DNA from: Saccharomycopsis fibuligera x Saccharomycopsis cf. fibuligera
Taxonomy: Eukaryota; Ascomycota; Saccharomycetes; Ascoideales; Saccharomycopsidaceae
Reading direction: 5' to 3'
Length of the DNA stretch: 64,000 bases
NCBI GenBank assembly: GCA_001936135.1
Contig: CP012810.1
Coordinates: 1,178,001-1,242,000 of the forward strand
Shown: piece after piece, positions 30,969 to 42,800 of the stretch
Position numbering within the stretch: the first letter of the stretch is position 1
Layout of the letters: each line of letters starts with the position of its first letter
Notes under the pieces: generated by a model
What the model saw: only the letters and a program-made list of their open reading frames with translations
Databases searched by the model: none
Told to the model about the DNA's origin: nothing
Made by a program: the position numbers and the translations under genes

Positions 30969-32115
30969 ATGTCGTACGTATTGAAAGAAGCCATATGGAT
31001 GAATATGTGATTGCAAAAGCTGTTCAAAAGCTAGTTTATGAACTGTTTACTAACACCCCACCAGCAAAGAATATACCGCTCCATCTACGGAGACTGTCGA
31101 AATTGAAAGCAGTGTTGTCTTGAAGATCCTCAAGCATGCTGCTCAGTACCACCCACAACCAGTCAAAGGTCCATTATTAGGTCTTGACACTAACAAGGTC
31201 TTGAGCATATCACACTCTTTTCCATTGGCCTCCGAAAACAGCGAAGGTTACCGTTTCAGACCGGATCAAAGATACATTGACAGCTTGATCGATCAATTGC
31301 AAAGCACTGGTGATGCTGCTCAATTTGTTGGTTGGTACCAATCTGCCACTAGTTCCAACTTCTACAATCACCAAGTGATTGACTCTCTTTTGCAATCTCA
31401 GTTGAACTCTAACGCCAACAGCATATTGCTTGTTCATGATGCATCCAAAGCAAAGAAAGGTATCTTGTCCTTGAGAGCTTTCAGATTGCATGAAAATTTC
31501 ATTAAAGCCTATATTGACAACAATAATTCTACCAGATTAAACAGAAAAGATTTAGAAGAGCATCAAATAAACTACAAGAACGCATTAGTGGAGTTGCCAG
31601 TAAATGTGCACAACTCCCAGTTGGTGTCATTGTACTTGCATGACTTGAAGCACCAAATAAGCGATTACCAATTGAGCGATTTGGACACCAATAACTTGAT
31701 TGATTACAACCCTGATGAAGAAGCCAAAGCACAAAAGCAAAATAAGGACAACTTGTTTGCTGCTACCAACTCTTTGAACTTGACCGGATTTGGTGAAAGC
31801 ACCGCATTAATCAACAAATTGGTGGAGTCCATCGATGATTATAATTACGACTTGAACAATTTCAACTACTTCCAAAGATCGTACACTAAAGAAATGGCCA
31901 AGATTCAACAATGGAAACAAAAGGCCAAGGTCGACGAAAGAGACGTTGATTTGGAAGAAGGCTGGAAGTCCTTGTACAAGTTACCAAATGAGCCAAACAG
32001 ATACGAAAACTTGTTGATTAGCGCTAGCATCAATGGATTCTGTGACGACTTGCAATTGGGTGGTGTGGGCGAATTGGTGAAGAGCTTTACTATCAAGAAT
32101 GGGCTCAACAATTAG
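30969..32115 (+). CDS. Translation initiation factor eIF3 subunit h, two exons
   Basis: eIF3h is an MPN-domain subunit of eIF3 found in most eukaryotes but absent from the S. cerevisiae complex. Exon 1 has only 5 coding bases (30969-30973, ATGTC). The 91-bp intron 30974-31064 has donor GTACGT, branch TACTAAC and acceptor CAG; exon 2 is 31065-32115. The 351-residue product begins MSKEYTAPSTETVEIESSVV. The MPN domain (about residues 14-160) has VVLKILKHAAQ, GPLLGLD, FVGWYQSATSSNFYNHQVID and SILLVHDASKAKKGILSLRA, closely following human eIF3h. Like eIF3h, it lacks a metalloprotease JAMM zinc motif. The C-terminus resembles eIF3h (YENLLISASINGFCDDL). Without the intron no ATG starts the conserved frame. 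Confidence 0.92.
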
Positions 32116-32718
32116 ACTGTGCTTCTGTTTAGCTTCTGTTTAGCTTCCGTTTGTTTCTATATGTTTTGAATCATCATGTTATTCTGTTTGTTTAGTGGGC
32201 GCGTAATAGTATATTGAGTACTGTAGACAATCATGATAATTATTGATTATAGTCAAATTACGGCCACCACAGAGTGCCGCTAGCACTGATGGCACTGCCG
32301 GGCAACGTTTGGAATTTGAAAGGAAAAATTTTCCTTTGCTTACATAATCGTCGTGTACGAGAAAAAAAAAATTTTTTTTGTTTTCGTTCTCTTTTATGGC
32401 AAGAAAACTGGCAAAAGCTTCCACAAACATAACGACACACTGCAACCTCTGCACAGCTCAAACCAACATCAAGCATTCTTCTGGGGGAAACCATCTGGAA
32501 AAATATTAAAAAATTCAAAAAAAAAAATCAAAAACTAAATAAAAACTAACAAAAAAAATAAAAAAATCATAAAAATCATAAAATCATTTTTATCCTTTTT
32601 TTATCACTGTATATTTAGTTTTCCATTTTTGAATATCATAGTCTTTTTGAATATTAAAACCACAAACGCAAACATACAAAATTCAAATTATCAATTATAA
32701 TAACAACAATATATCAAC
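32116..32718. other. PAB1 upstream region with A-rich leader
   Basis: This 603-bp region includes a run of A directly followed by T (about 32361-32379). A strongly A-rich segment at about 32505-32592 contains several A runs of 5-11 bases and lies 130-210 bp before the PAB1 ATG, probably in the leader. Pab1 binding to A-rich leaders is known from PABP autoregulation in other species. Confidence 0.5.
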
Positions 32719-34683
32719 ATGTCTGTCAACGAAACCGAAAAGCTCTTGAACAACTTGTCTGTTCAAGACAAGGAAGCTGAAAAGCCACAAGAAACCACTG
32801 AACAACCAACCGCTGAAGAAACTGAAAAGCAAGAAGGTGAAGAATCCACTAGCGCCACCGAATCTAGCAGTGAAACTGCTGCTTCCCTTTACGTTGGTGA
32901 ATTGGACCCATCTGTCAATGAAGCCTTGTTGTTCGAAATCTTCTCTCCAATTGGCCAAGTTTCTTTCATTAGAGTTTGTCGTGATGCTATCACTAAGCGC
33001 TCTTTGGGTTACGCTTACGTCAATTTCCTTTCCCACAAGGACGGTGAGAAAGCTTTGGAAGAATTGAACTACTCTCCAATTAAGGGTAAACCATGTCGTA
33101 TCATGTGGTCCCAAAGAGACCCATCTGCCAGAAAATCTGGTACTGGTAACATTTTCATCAAGAACTTGCACCCAGCTATCGACAACAAAGCCTTACACGA
33201 TACTTTTAGCGCTTTTGGTAACATTTTGTCCTGTAAAGTTGCTACCGATGAATTTGGTGTCTCCAAGGGTTTCGGTTTTGTTCACTACGAAACTGATGAA
33301 GCCGCTAAAAACGCCATTGAATCTGTTAACGGTATGTTGTTGAACGACCGTGAAGTTTACGTTGGTCCACACATCTCTAAAAGAGACAGATTGTACAAGT
33401 TGGAAGAATTGAAAAACAACTTCACCAACGTTTACGTTAAATTCATTGACAGTGAAGTCACTGATGAAGAATTCAAAAAATACTTTGAAGAACAAGGTCC
33501 AGTTGTTTCTGCTGTTGTTGAAAGAGACCAAGACGGTAACTCTAAGGGTTTTGGTTTTGTTAATTACGAAAACCACGAAAACGCAGCAACTGCCGTTGAA
33601 AAATTGAACGATGTTGAATTCCACGGTAAGAAATTATACGTTGGTAGAGCTCAAAAGAAATGGGAAAGAGTCGAAGAATTGAAAAAGAAATATGAAGCTG
33701 CCAAATTGGAAAAATTGAACAAATACCAAGGTGTTAACTTGTTTATTAAGAATTTGGATGACTCTCTTGATGACGAAAAATTGAGAGAAGAATTCTCCAT
33801 CTTTGGTACTATCACTTCTGCTAGAGTTATGACTGATGATGCTGGTAACTCCAAGGGTTTTGGTTTTGTTTGCTTCAGCTCTCCGGAAGAAGCTACTAAG
33901 GCTGTTACTGAAATGAACCAAAGAATGGTCGCTGGTAAACCATTGTACGTTGCTTTGGCTCAAAGAAAAGATGTTAGAAGAGCTCAATTGCAACAACAAA
34001 TGGAAGCCAGAAACCAAATGAGATTGCAACAACAAGCTGCTCATGGTGTTCCAAATCAATTCGTCCACCCAATGTTTTATGGTCAAGGTGGCCAACCAGG
34101 TTTCTTGCCACCTGGTGCTAGAGGTGCTCCAGTTAACCCATTGTTGATGCAACAAGGTATTCCAAGACCAGGTCAAGGTATTCCACCACCACAAGGTCAA
34201 TGGGCTGGTCAAGGTCCAAACGGTCAACCAGTTCCAGTTTATGGTATTCCACCATTTGTTGGCGGTCCACAAGGTAACATTAGAGGTGGTGCTCCAAACA
34301 ACCGTTTCTTCCAAAACAACAGAAACCAAAGACCAAGAGGTCCACAAGGTGCTGCTGGTGAAGCTCCAGCTTCTAACGTTGCTCAATTAGCTGCAGTTTT
34401 GCCAAACTACACTGTTGAACAACAAAAGAGATTGTTGGGTGAAGAATTGTACCCAAAGATTTTCTCTAATCAAAAATTGAATCAAGATTCTGAAGCTGCT
34501 GGTAAAATTACTGGTATGATTTTGGACTTGGACAACCAAGAAATTCTTCAAATGTTGGATGATGAGGAAGTTTTCAAATCCAGATTTGCTGATGCATTTG
34601 CTGCTTATGAAGAATACAAGAACTCTACTACTGAAGAAGCCGGTGCTGCTGCTGCTGCTCCAGCTACTGAAGCTGCTAACTAA
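32719..34683 (+). CDS. PAB1: Poly(A)-binding protein
   Basis: Pab1 coats the poly(A) tail, binds eIF4G and controls mRNA translation and decay. The 654-residue product has an acidic N-terminus and four RRMs starting near residues 56, 144, 237 and 340, each with RNP motifs such as GYAYVNF, GFGFVHY, GFGFVNY and GFGFVCF. A Pro/Gln/Gly-rich linker (about 430-550) precedes the C-terminal MLLE domain (about 565-640; [20 protein letters not shown]). The S. cerevisiae protein has 577 residues; the linker here is longer. Codon use is strongly biased with no CTG noticed, fitting high expression. The first ATG is used. Confidence 0.98.
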   Translation: MSVNETEKLLNNLSVQDKEAEKPQETTEQPTAEETEKQEGEESTSATESSSETAASLYVGELDPSVNEALLFEIFSPIGQVSFIRVCRDAITKRSLGYAYVNFLSHKDGEKALEELNYSPIKGKPCRIMWSQRDPSARKSGTGNIFIKNLHPAIDNKALHDTFSAFGNILSCKVATDEFGVSKGFGFVHYETDEAAKNAIESVNGMLLNDREVYVGPHISKRDRLYKLEELKNNFTNVYVKFIDSEVTDEEFKKYFEEQGPVVSAVVERDQDGNSKGFGFVNYENHENAATAVEKLNDVEFHGKKLYVGRAQKKWERVEELKKKYEAAKLEKLNKYQGVNLFIKNLDDSLDDEKLREEFSIFGTITSARVMTDDAGNSKGFGFVCFSSPEEATKAVTEMNQRMVAGKPLYVALAQRKDVRRAQLQQQMEARNQMRLQQQAAHGVPNQFVHPMFYGQGGQPGFLPPGARGAPVNPLLMQQGIPRPGQGIPPPQGQWAGQGPNGQPVPVYGIPPFVGGPQGNIRGGAPNNRFFQNNRNQRPRGPQGAAGEAPASNVAQLAAVLPNYTVEQQKRLLGEELYPKIFSNQKLNQDSEAAGKITGMILDLDNQEILQMLDDEEVFKSRFADAFAAYEEYKNSTTEEAGAAAAAPATEAAN

Positions 34684-35268
34684 GTAGTTTGAGTGAGGAG
34701 GAGGTTTTTGAAATGATTAAAGGAAAAAAGAAACAAAAATTTCTAGGTATTCTACTCTAATATATAATTATTAACTGTTAATTATTTATTGTTTTTTTTT
34801 TCTTTTTTTTTTTTTTAGTGTTTTTCCCTATTGGTTTTCCCTATATATTGGTTTTAATGTTGGCAACTTGATTTGTATAACTGGATAAGGCTTTGTTCTT
34901 GAAGTTTATTCATTTCGTTTCTTTGTTCTGTTAGTTTGTTACGGCGGAAACAGAAAGATGGTTTGAGTGACGTAAAGTGAGAGATGAAGAGCATTGTTGT
35001 AGGATAAGATAACTGATTTGGGTAGAAACATTGGTTTCGTATCGCTGCTGCAAGGTGAAGCGCGGGGATTTTGAGTGCTCAAAACGGCAGTTTGTAGAGA
35101 TTGGCAGCTGGGGTTATAAAAGGGGAGGCCGTCAGCCTGCCAGTCAAGGCTTGAGTGCATATATTCTATCAAGTATATGGCCAACTTTTAACTTAGGAGA
35201 CATTAACTATATCTAAGAATAATATCATAGCCTTCACAACACATTAGAGAATATCAAAAGGAACAAAA
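34684..35268. other. PAB1 downstream and EHD3-like upstream region
   Basis: This 585-bp region holds T tracts at about 34791-34818 just after PAB1, the expected 3' end, and the promoter of the acyl-CoA hydrolase gene. No gene was seen. Confidence 0.5.
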
Positions 35269-36726
35269 ATGCTGAAGAAGTTTCCTAGCCATCCTAGCGA
35301 TGTGGAAATCCCCATTGTGGAAGACGACGTATTATTTAACTATGCTAACCACCATACCGCCATTATTCAGTTGAATCGCCCAAAAAAGTTAAACTCTCTA
35401 AACATATCAATGATTGACAAATTGTTTCAATTCTATTTAACCGAAAGCAAAAGTCCAATCAACTTGGTGATTCAAAAATCCGTCATCCCGAAAGCCTTCT
35501 GCGCTGGCGGTGACGTTGTGGTGCTTGCCAAATTTGACAATGCGGGACATCCAGAAAACAGCATCCGGTTATTCGAGACCGAGTACTCATTGAATTACTT
35601 CCTATCCAAGTTTAAGAAACCGGTGGTTTCGTTAATGAATGGTATCACTATGGGTGGTGGCGTGGGGCTAAGTATTCATGGACCGTTTAGAGTAGTTACG
35701 GAGCTGACAAAGTTGGCGATGCCGGAGATGGCAATTGGGTTTTTCCCAGATGTTGGTGCAAGTTTTTTCTTTTCAAGAATGGATGATTATTTGGGATGGT
35801 ATGTTTGTTTGACCGGGGATGTGTTGGTGGGTTATGACAATTTGATTGCTGGGACGGGAACTCATTTTGTACCTGAACAGAAATTGACCCTTTTGGAGAA
35901 AGAGTTGGTTGAGTTGAGTGGCGAAGCTACAGGGTTTGGATTCCAGTATGGCGAGGCTACAGGACATTATCATGGTTGGTATATGCGTGTGAATGAGACA
36001 ATTGAAAAGTATGCGGAAGATGCCCCTGATGGGTTTAAATTTCAGTACAGTCAAGCAGAGTTGAAAACCATTCATGACATGTTCGATCATACTGATAGCA
36101 TTGAAGGAGTGTTTGACTTTTTGCAGGATCTCGTTAGAAAAGAGGATAACAGTTTTGCTAAAAAGACATTGGATAAGTTTCATTCGCGGTCATTGCTTTC
36201 GGTGAAGTTGGCTTACAAGATTTTGCAGTACAGTGCTACTCATAACAATTATGAGTCGCTTTCTGAAGAACTCAACTTAGCTAAAAACATGAATCTTCAT
36301 GCCGAAAAGACTGATTTGCCTGAGGGAATTTACAAAAAATTAATTTTAAAGACCAATGATCCACAGTGGCATTTTAAAGATATTCACGATATTCCAGATG
36401 AATATGTGAATAAGCTAATGCTCACCAAAGTGGCCGCATATGGCAATATTTACAAATTTAAAGGAAATGACGCATTGTTCCCTGATTCAAAAGATTACAC
36501 GTTGAACCATTTCGGGTTGCCAAAGCAAAAGGAGATTGTTGGCTACTTGGCACAAAACAAGAAGCGTGCTCGTTCTGGTGCTGTAGCTGAGGATGTGGTA
36601 AAGTATTTACGGGATGTTTTTCCTCAGTATAGAAACAAAAAAGGAGTGGAAAGAAAGGTGCAGTTTGCATTGCAAAGACTTGCAACAGAGGGAAAACTGG
36701 AGCTTCCGAGAGATCTGAAGTTGTGA
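35269..36726 (+). CDS. EHD3-type 3-hydroxyacyl-CoA hydrolase, probably peroxisomal
   Basis: Crotonase-fold hydrolase related to Ehd3 and to 3-hydroxyisobutyryl-CoA hydrolase, acting in valine or propionyl-CoA breakdown. The 485-residue product (yeast Ehd3 500) has IIQLNRPKKLNSLN (about 31-44), the oxyanion-hole segments FCAGGDV (from residue 77) and NGITMGGGVGLSIHGPFR (from 124), and the active-site stretch AMPEMAIGFFPDVGASFFFS. The fungal C-terminal domain is present. Unlike yeast Ehd3, no long mitochondrial presequence is visible. The last three codons are CTG AAG TTG: Leu-Lys-Leu in the standard code, but Ser-Lys-Leu, the canonical PTS1, if CUG means Ser. A second, mitochondrial paralogue elsewhere is therefore likely. 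Exact substrate is uncertain. Confidence 0.9.
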   Translation: MLKKFPSHPSDVEIPIVEDDVLFNYANHHTAIIQLNRPKKLNSLNISMIDKLFQFYLTESKSPINLVIQKSVIPKAFCAGGDVVVLAKFDNAGHPENSIRLFETEYSLNYFLSKFKKPVVSLMNGITMGGGVGLSIHGPFRVVTELTKLAMPEMAIGFFPDVGASFFFSRMDDYLGWYVCLTGDVLVGYDNLIAGTGTHFVPEQKLTLLEKELVELSGEATGFGFQYGEATGHYHGWYMRVNETIEKYAEDAPDGFKFQYSQAELKTIHDMFDHTDSIEGVFDFLQDLVRKEDNSFAKKTLDKFHSRSLLSVKLAYKILQYSATHNNYESLSEELNLAKNMNLHAEKTDLPEGIYKKLILKTNDPQWHFKDIHDIPDEYVNKLMLTKVAAYGNIYKFKGNDALFPDSKDYTLNHFGLPKQKEIVGYLAQNKKRARSGAVAEDVVKYLRDVFPQYRNKKGVERKVQFALQRLATEGKLELPRDLKL

Positions 36727-38815
<2,089 letters not shown>

Positions 38816-38871
38816 ATAAGTTTTTAAAGCTTCAAAAAAAAAAAATTATTGTTAAATAACATATACAAAAA

Positions 38872-38910
<39 letters not shown>

Positions 38911-39394
38911 CTGTTCATATCTAAGAAATTGGGGAGCCTTGATTTTTTTTTTTTCCCATTAACATTTTCTGTTGTTTTCATTGCTCTTTAATGTTTTACT
39001 TCACTTTTTTTTTCTTCCTATTTTCTTTCTCGACTGTGGTACATAATTCGTCAAACAAATCTATTCAATACGCTGTAACATACTCTTACATGTTTTTATT
39101 TTCAAAAGCAGATGCGTAAATGTGTTGATTGACTCGCTACACATATTTGTCTTCCATGGAAAAACTAGTTAGACTGCTAGACAGAACAAAAGCGTCTAAT
39201 GACTTGTATACTATAAATACTAGGAACAATAAATATGAAGAAGAATGATAATGATAATACTAATATAAAACAGAAACAAAATGATGTGAGAAGTGAGCAA
39301 TTGATATAAAACAATACGAAAAAAGAAAATCAAAAAGAAGCAAAAACAAAAAGGATAGGAAAATATGGATAAAACTGAAAAAAAAAAAAAAAGG

Positions 39395-39427
<33 letters not shown>

Positions 39428-39822
39428 GAGAGATAATAATATAAACGAAAAATATAGAATACGAATAAGAAGAATGAAAGTTACACAATATAAAAATGTA
39501 AGCAAGAGCTCGCACAGCGAAAACAGAACAAAAGCATGGCAAAAGCGAAGCAGAAGCAAAAAAAAAGAAAAAACTGGAAAAAATGAACCCCCCCCCCCCA
39601 AACAAAAAAAAAAAAAAAATAAATAAATACAATAAAAAAAGATCGACTGATAAACCTGCGATAACCAGAATTCAAAATGGCTTTATCGCATAACTAAAAT
39701 CTAACACTTACTTTGTCTGCGACATCCCGACTTAAGTATTTTTTCAACATTATTTGATGATAAATTCGTCTGGTCTATGGCTGGTAATTAACCAGCTATA
39801 TAGCCAGTAAACTACCACCGCC
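38816..39822. other. Convergent ARO3/SCAP intergenic region with homopolymers
   Basis: This 1-kb region between two convergent genes has a TA repeat (about 38876-38907), 31 consecutive G at 39396-39426 preceded by an A run, and 12 consecutive C at 39588-39599. No gene was seen; the ORFs across the homopolymers are artefacts. Confidence 0.6.
39396..39426 (+). repeat. 31-nt homopolymer G tract
   Basis: An unbroken run of 31 G follows a run of about 14 A and the short spacer GGC. A 12-nt C tract lies about 160 bp further on the same strand, so the two could pair. The length may be wrong because such tracts sequence badly. Confidence 0.9.
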
Positions 39823-42800
39823 TTAACTTTGACGAAGTCTGAGATTAGGCAACTCTGCAAAATTTGCAGAATGCATCAATTCACTTTGTCGCATTCTTCT
39901 CTTGTTGACAAAAGAAAGCCCTGTGATTTTTTCGTTTGGATTACCATGCTCGTCCAAATTGCTTGAAATTAGTCCATCATTGCCCAAGTATAATACTTTC
40001 ATCACGTTGCCGAATGGGACCACTACTGCTTTATGACCAAACCTTGTGATTTGAGAAATTCGCTTAACTAGTAATCCTTCGCCATCGGCGCCAAGGTTGT
40101 TGTTATTTGCATTGTAGCTACTGTTATTAGTGATGGTGGAAGAGGTGGTTGAACTGGTGTTGGAGTTGGTGGTGGGAATTTCATGATAGGTTACTTTCCC
40201 CGTTGCTGACATGGTGAAACCTTCCCAGGTCTCTGCAAGCAGCGGGGCACGGTGATCTTTTGAATTAGAAATCAAATAATAGCGACGGTGAAAGCTATCA
40301 CTTGAAAATCCTGTGCTTGAAGTTAGTGAAGTTGGTGAAGTTGGTGAAGTTGGTGATGATGATGATGAGAACTTGGTCTTTCTCGAGCGAAGCCCCGAAC
40401 CGGTGTTATTGCCGCCTTCATAATAACTATCATACGCAGCGGGAGCGGGAGCGGGAGCGAGAGCGCCACTATTACTATTGCCATCATTGGCAACAGTTTT
40501 CCGTTTTACTCCCTGGACCATATTAAGATCTGTCAATTCCCAAGCTTCCACGTCTCCGAGCCAATGCTGGTGCTCCACCACAGAATTAAACCCGAGACAT
40601 CTAGTTTCTCTTGGATCTCTTTCCACTCTCAAGCAAATACTGTTCTTGGCTCTGTTTTCATTACTAAAAGTGTGCATAATTAGCATGTTTGTGTCAAGCT
40701 CGGTATAAACTATGGAAAATGAAGAAATCGAAGCACATCCGCAAAACCGGCAGTGCGTAGGCTGGTCATGAAATACATGGAATGTTCCCTTCTTGAATTG
40801 TCCAATATGGAATCTCTTGACTAGGGTACCGGTTTGCACATCAATGAGCTCGGCAGTGAGGCCATGAGTTCGAACAATCATACCAACAAAACTAACGGCA
40901 ACGATGGTGGAGCTTTCAAATTCTTCTGGAGGAACTTTTGGCGGTACTACCACGTTGGTCATTGAGCCGATCGAGGCTTGTCTTTGTAGTTTGCTATGAC
41001 CATGGTGGGCAACTAGAGCACCTGTTGGAATGGCAGAAGAAGCGGAAGCAGCAGCAGCAGCAGTTGCTGTTGCACTACCGCCACCTCCTAACATCTTCAT
41101 TGTTGTCCGCTGCATCGCCAAGGGTGTCATTAATCCTTTACCACGATTGTACCGTTCTTCCTGGATAAGCAAAGTTCGAACTCTCCATTTATTATTAACC
41201 ACGGTAGCCACCACAATCTTGCCGCTTTCGGTACCACACACTAATCGATCATTGACTCTTGAGGATATTAAAAGCTTAGTAGTGCAGATTTCTTCCCTGG
41301 TGATTTGAGTCTCAGAAATTGATCCATCAGCACAACTAATGGTGTACATCTTACCGTTTTTTAATACTAGTGATAACTCGAATTCGGCATCCAAATTTTC
41401 CAAAACAAATGAATCTGGTGGTGGGGCCTCGAACGCATTGTTGCTGGAAATTGAAGCGTGGCGTTGGTGGCCTCGTTTTATGCTGCTGGCGGTTGATCTG
41501 ATACTAGAAGCACTATTCTGTCTTGAAAACCCTGGTCTCATTGGCGTGTTTGCAGAAGCACTTTTCTGTTGTTGTCTTTCCAATTCCTCCTGTTCTTCCT
41601 TCTCTTGCTGTTTTTGCTGCTGTTGTCTCTGTTGTTGTCTTTTTCTCAATACCGATCCAAGCACCGTTTTCTTTCTAAAAAATGCTTCTAAAGGCACAGT
41701 GCCTTTCAACTCGGCAATTTCCACTGACCAAATCCAGGACATGTTGAGCCGTGACCAGCATTTAATGTATCCTCGTCTTGAAAAAACGGCAATTAAGTTA
41801 CCGTGAATCGAAAGCACCGCGTGGGTAATAGGCCAGATTTGTCTAGCTACCGGTAAGCTCATTGGTGGCGGGACCGGTTTGGCCGCTGGTGACCAAACCA
41901 AGACACGATGGTCCATGCCAATGGAAACAATAAAGGGACAGGATTTGTTGCTGCTAATTTTGACGATATCTAAAGCATGACCGCGAATCAAGTCCTTTGA
42001 TTGGAATGTATTAGCTGAATCATCTTTGCCATAAATAGCTGAGTGCAGATGATGATTCAGCAATGCCAGATATCCTTGCTTGTTGTCGTTATGATCATTA
42101 TCGGCACCATTGTCGCTCGTATCATAATCTGTAGCAAACCCAAGCGATGAATTTTTTAAGCAAAGTTTCAAAATAATGGTGGAGATGGTGAGAATAAACA
42201 CAAAAGATACAAAGAATTCAAGCACGTAGTAGAAATCGAGTTGGTAAGTAGTGGCGGGATTGGTGGAAATGAACTCTGTTAAAGTGAAATTTTTCCTATC
42301 TAAAAGCTCGGTTTCGGTGAATGCGGTTTTAGGCACTGCGAAAACTGGTTCTTCCACTATAACTCGCAAACGTAATGGATTACCGCCTAAAGATTCAATA
42401 TGTTGTTGTTGTTGTTGTTTTTGTTGTGGTGATCCATGGCTGAAGATATAGTTTGACCAAGTCGAAGAGGATGAGAAAAGTTGGCTAATCAACGCTCCTA
42501 ATGATTTTTGTTTCAAGAAATACACAAAAGGATAGCCAGAGTCCGCATCAATGTTGTGTTGAATGCTTTGCAACGTTTGATTAATCAAGCTGCTGCTTCT
42601 GTCAACTAAGTCGGTAACATTTTTAGCCAGTGTGTTGATTAAGCTAATCGTCCCATTACTGCTGCTGCTACTGCTGCTACTGCTGCTGCTGGTAGCATTA
42701 AATAATGCATTGTTAGCTCCAGTGGCGCCCCATCCGATCAACTCAAAAACATTGAAACTGATCCCATTAGCAACCCAATTGATATTAACAAACACAAGCA

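Noticed and set aside
39260-39675. Minus-strand ORFs rich in Pro and Phe
   Set aside because: They are translations of the G31, C12 and A homopolymers between ARO3 and the SCAP-like gene.
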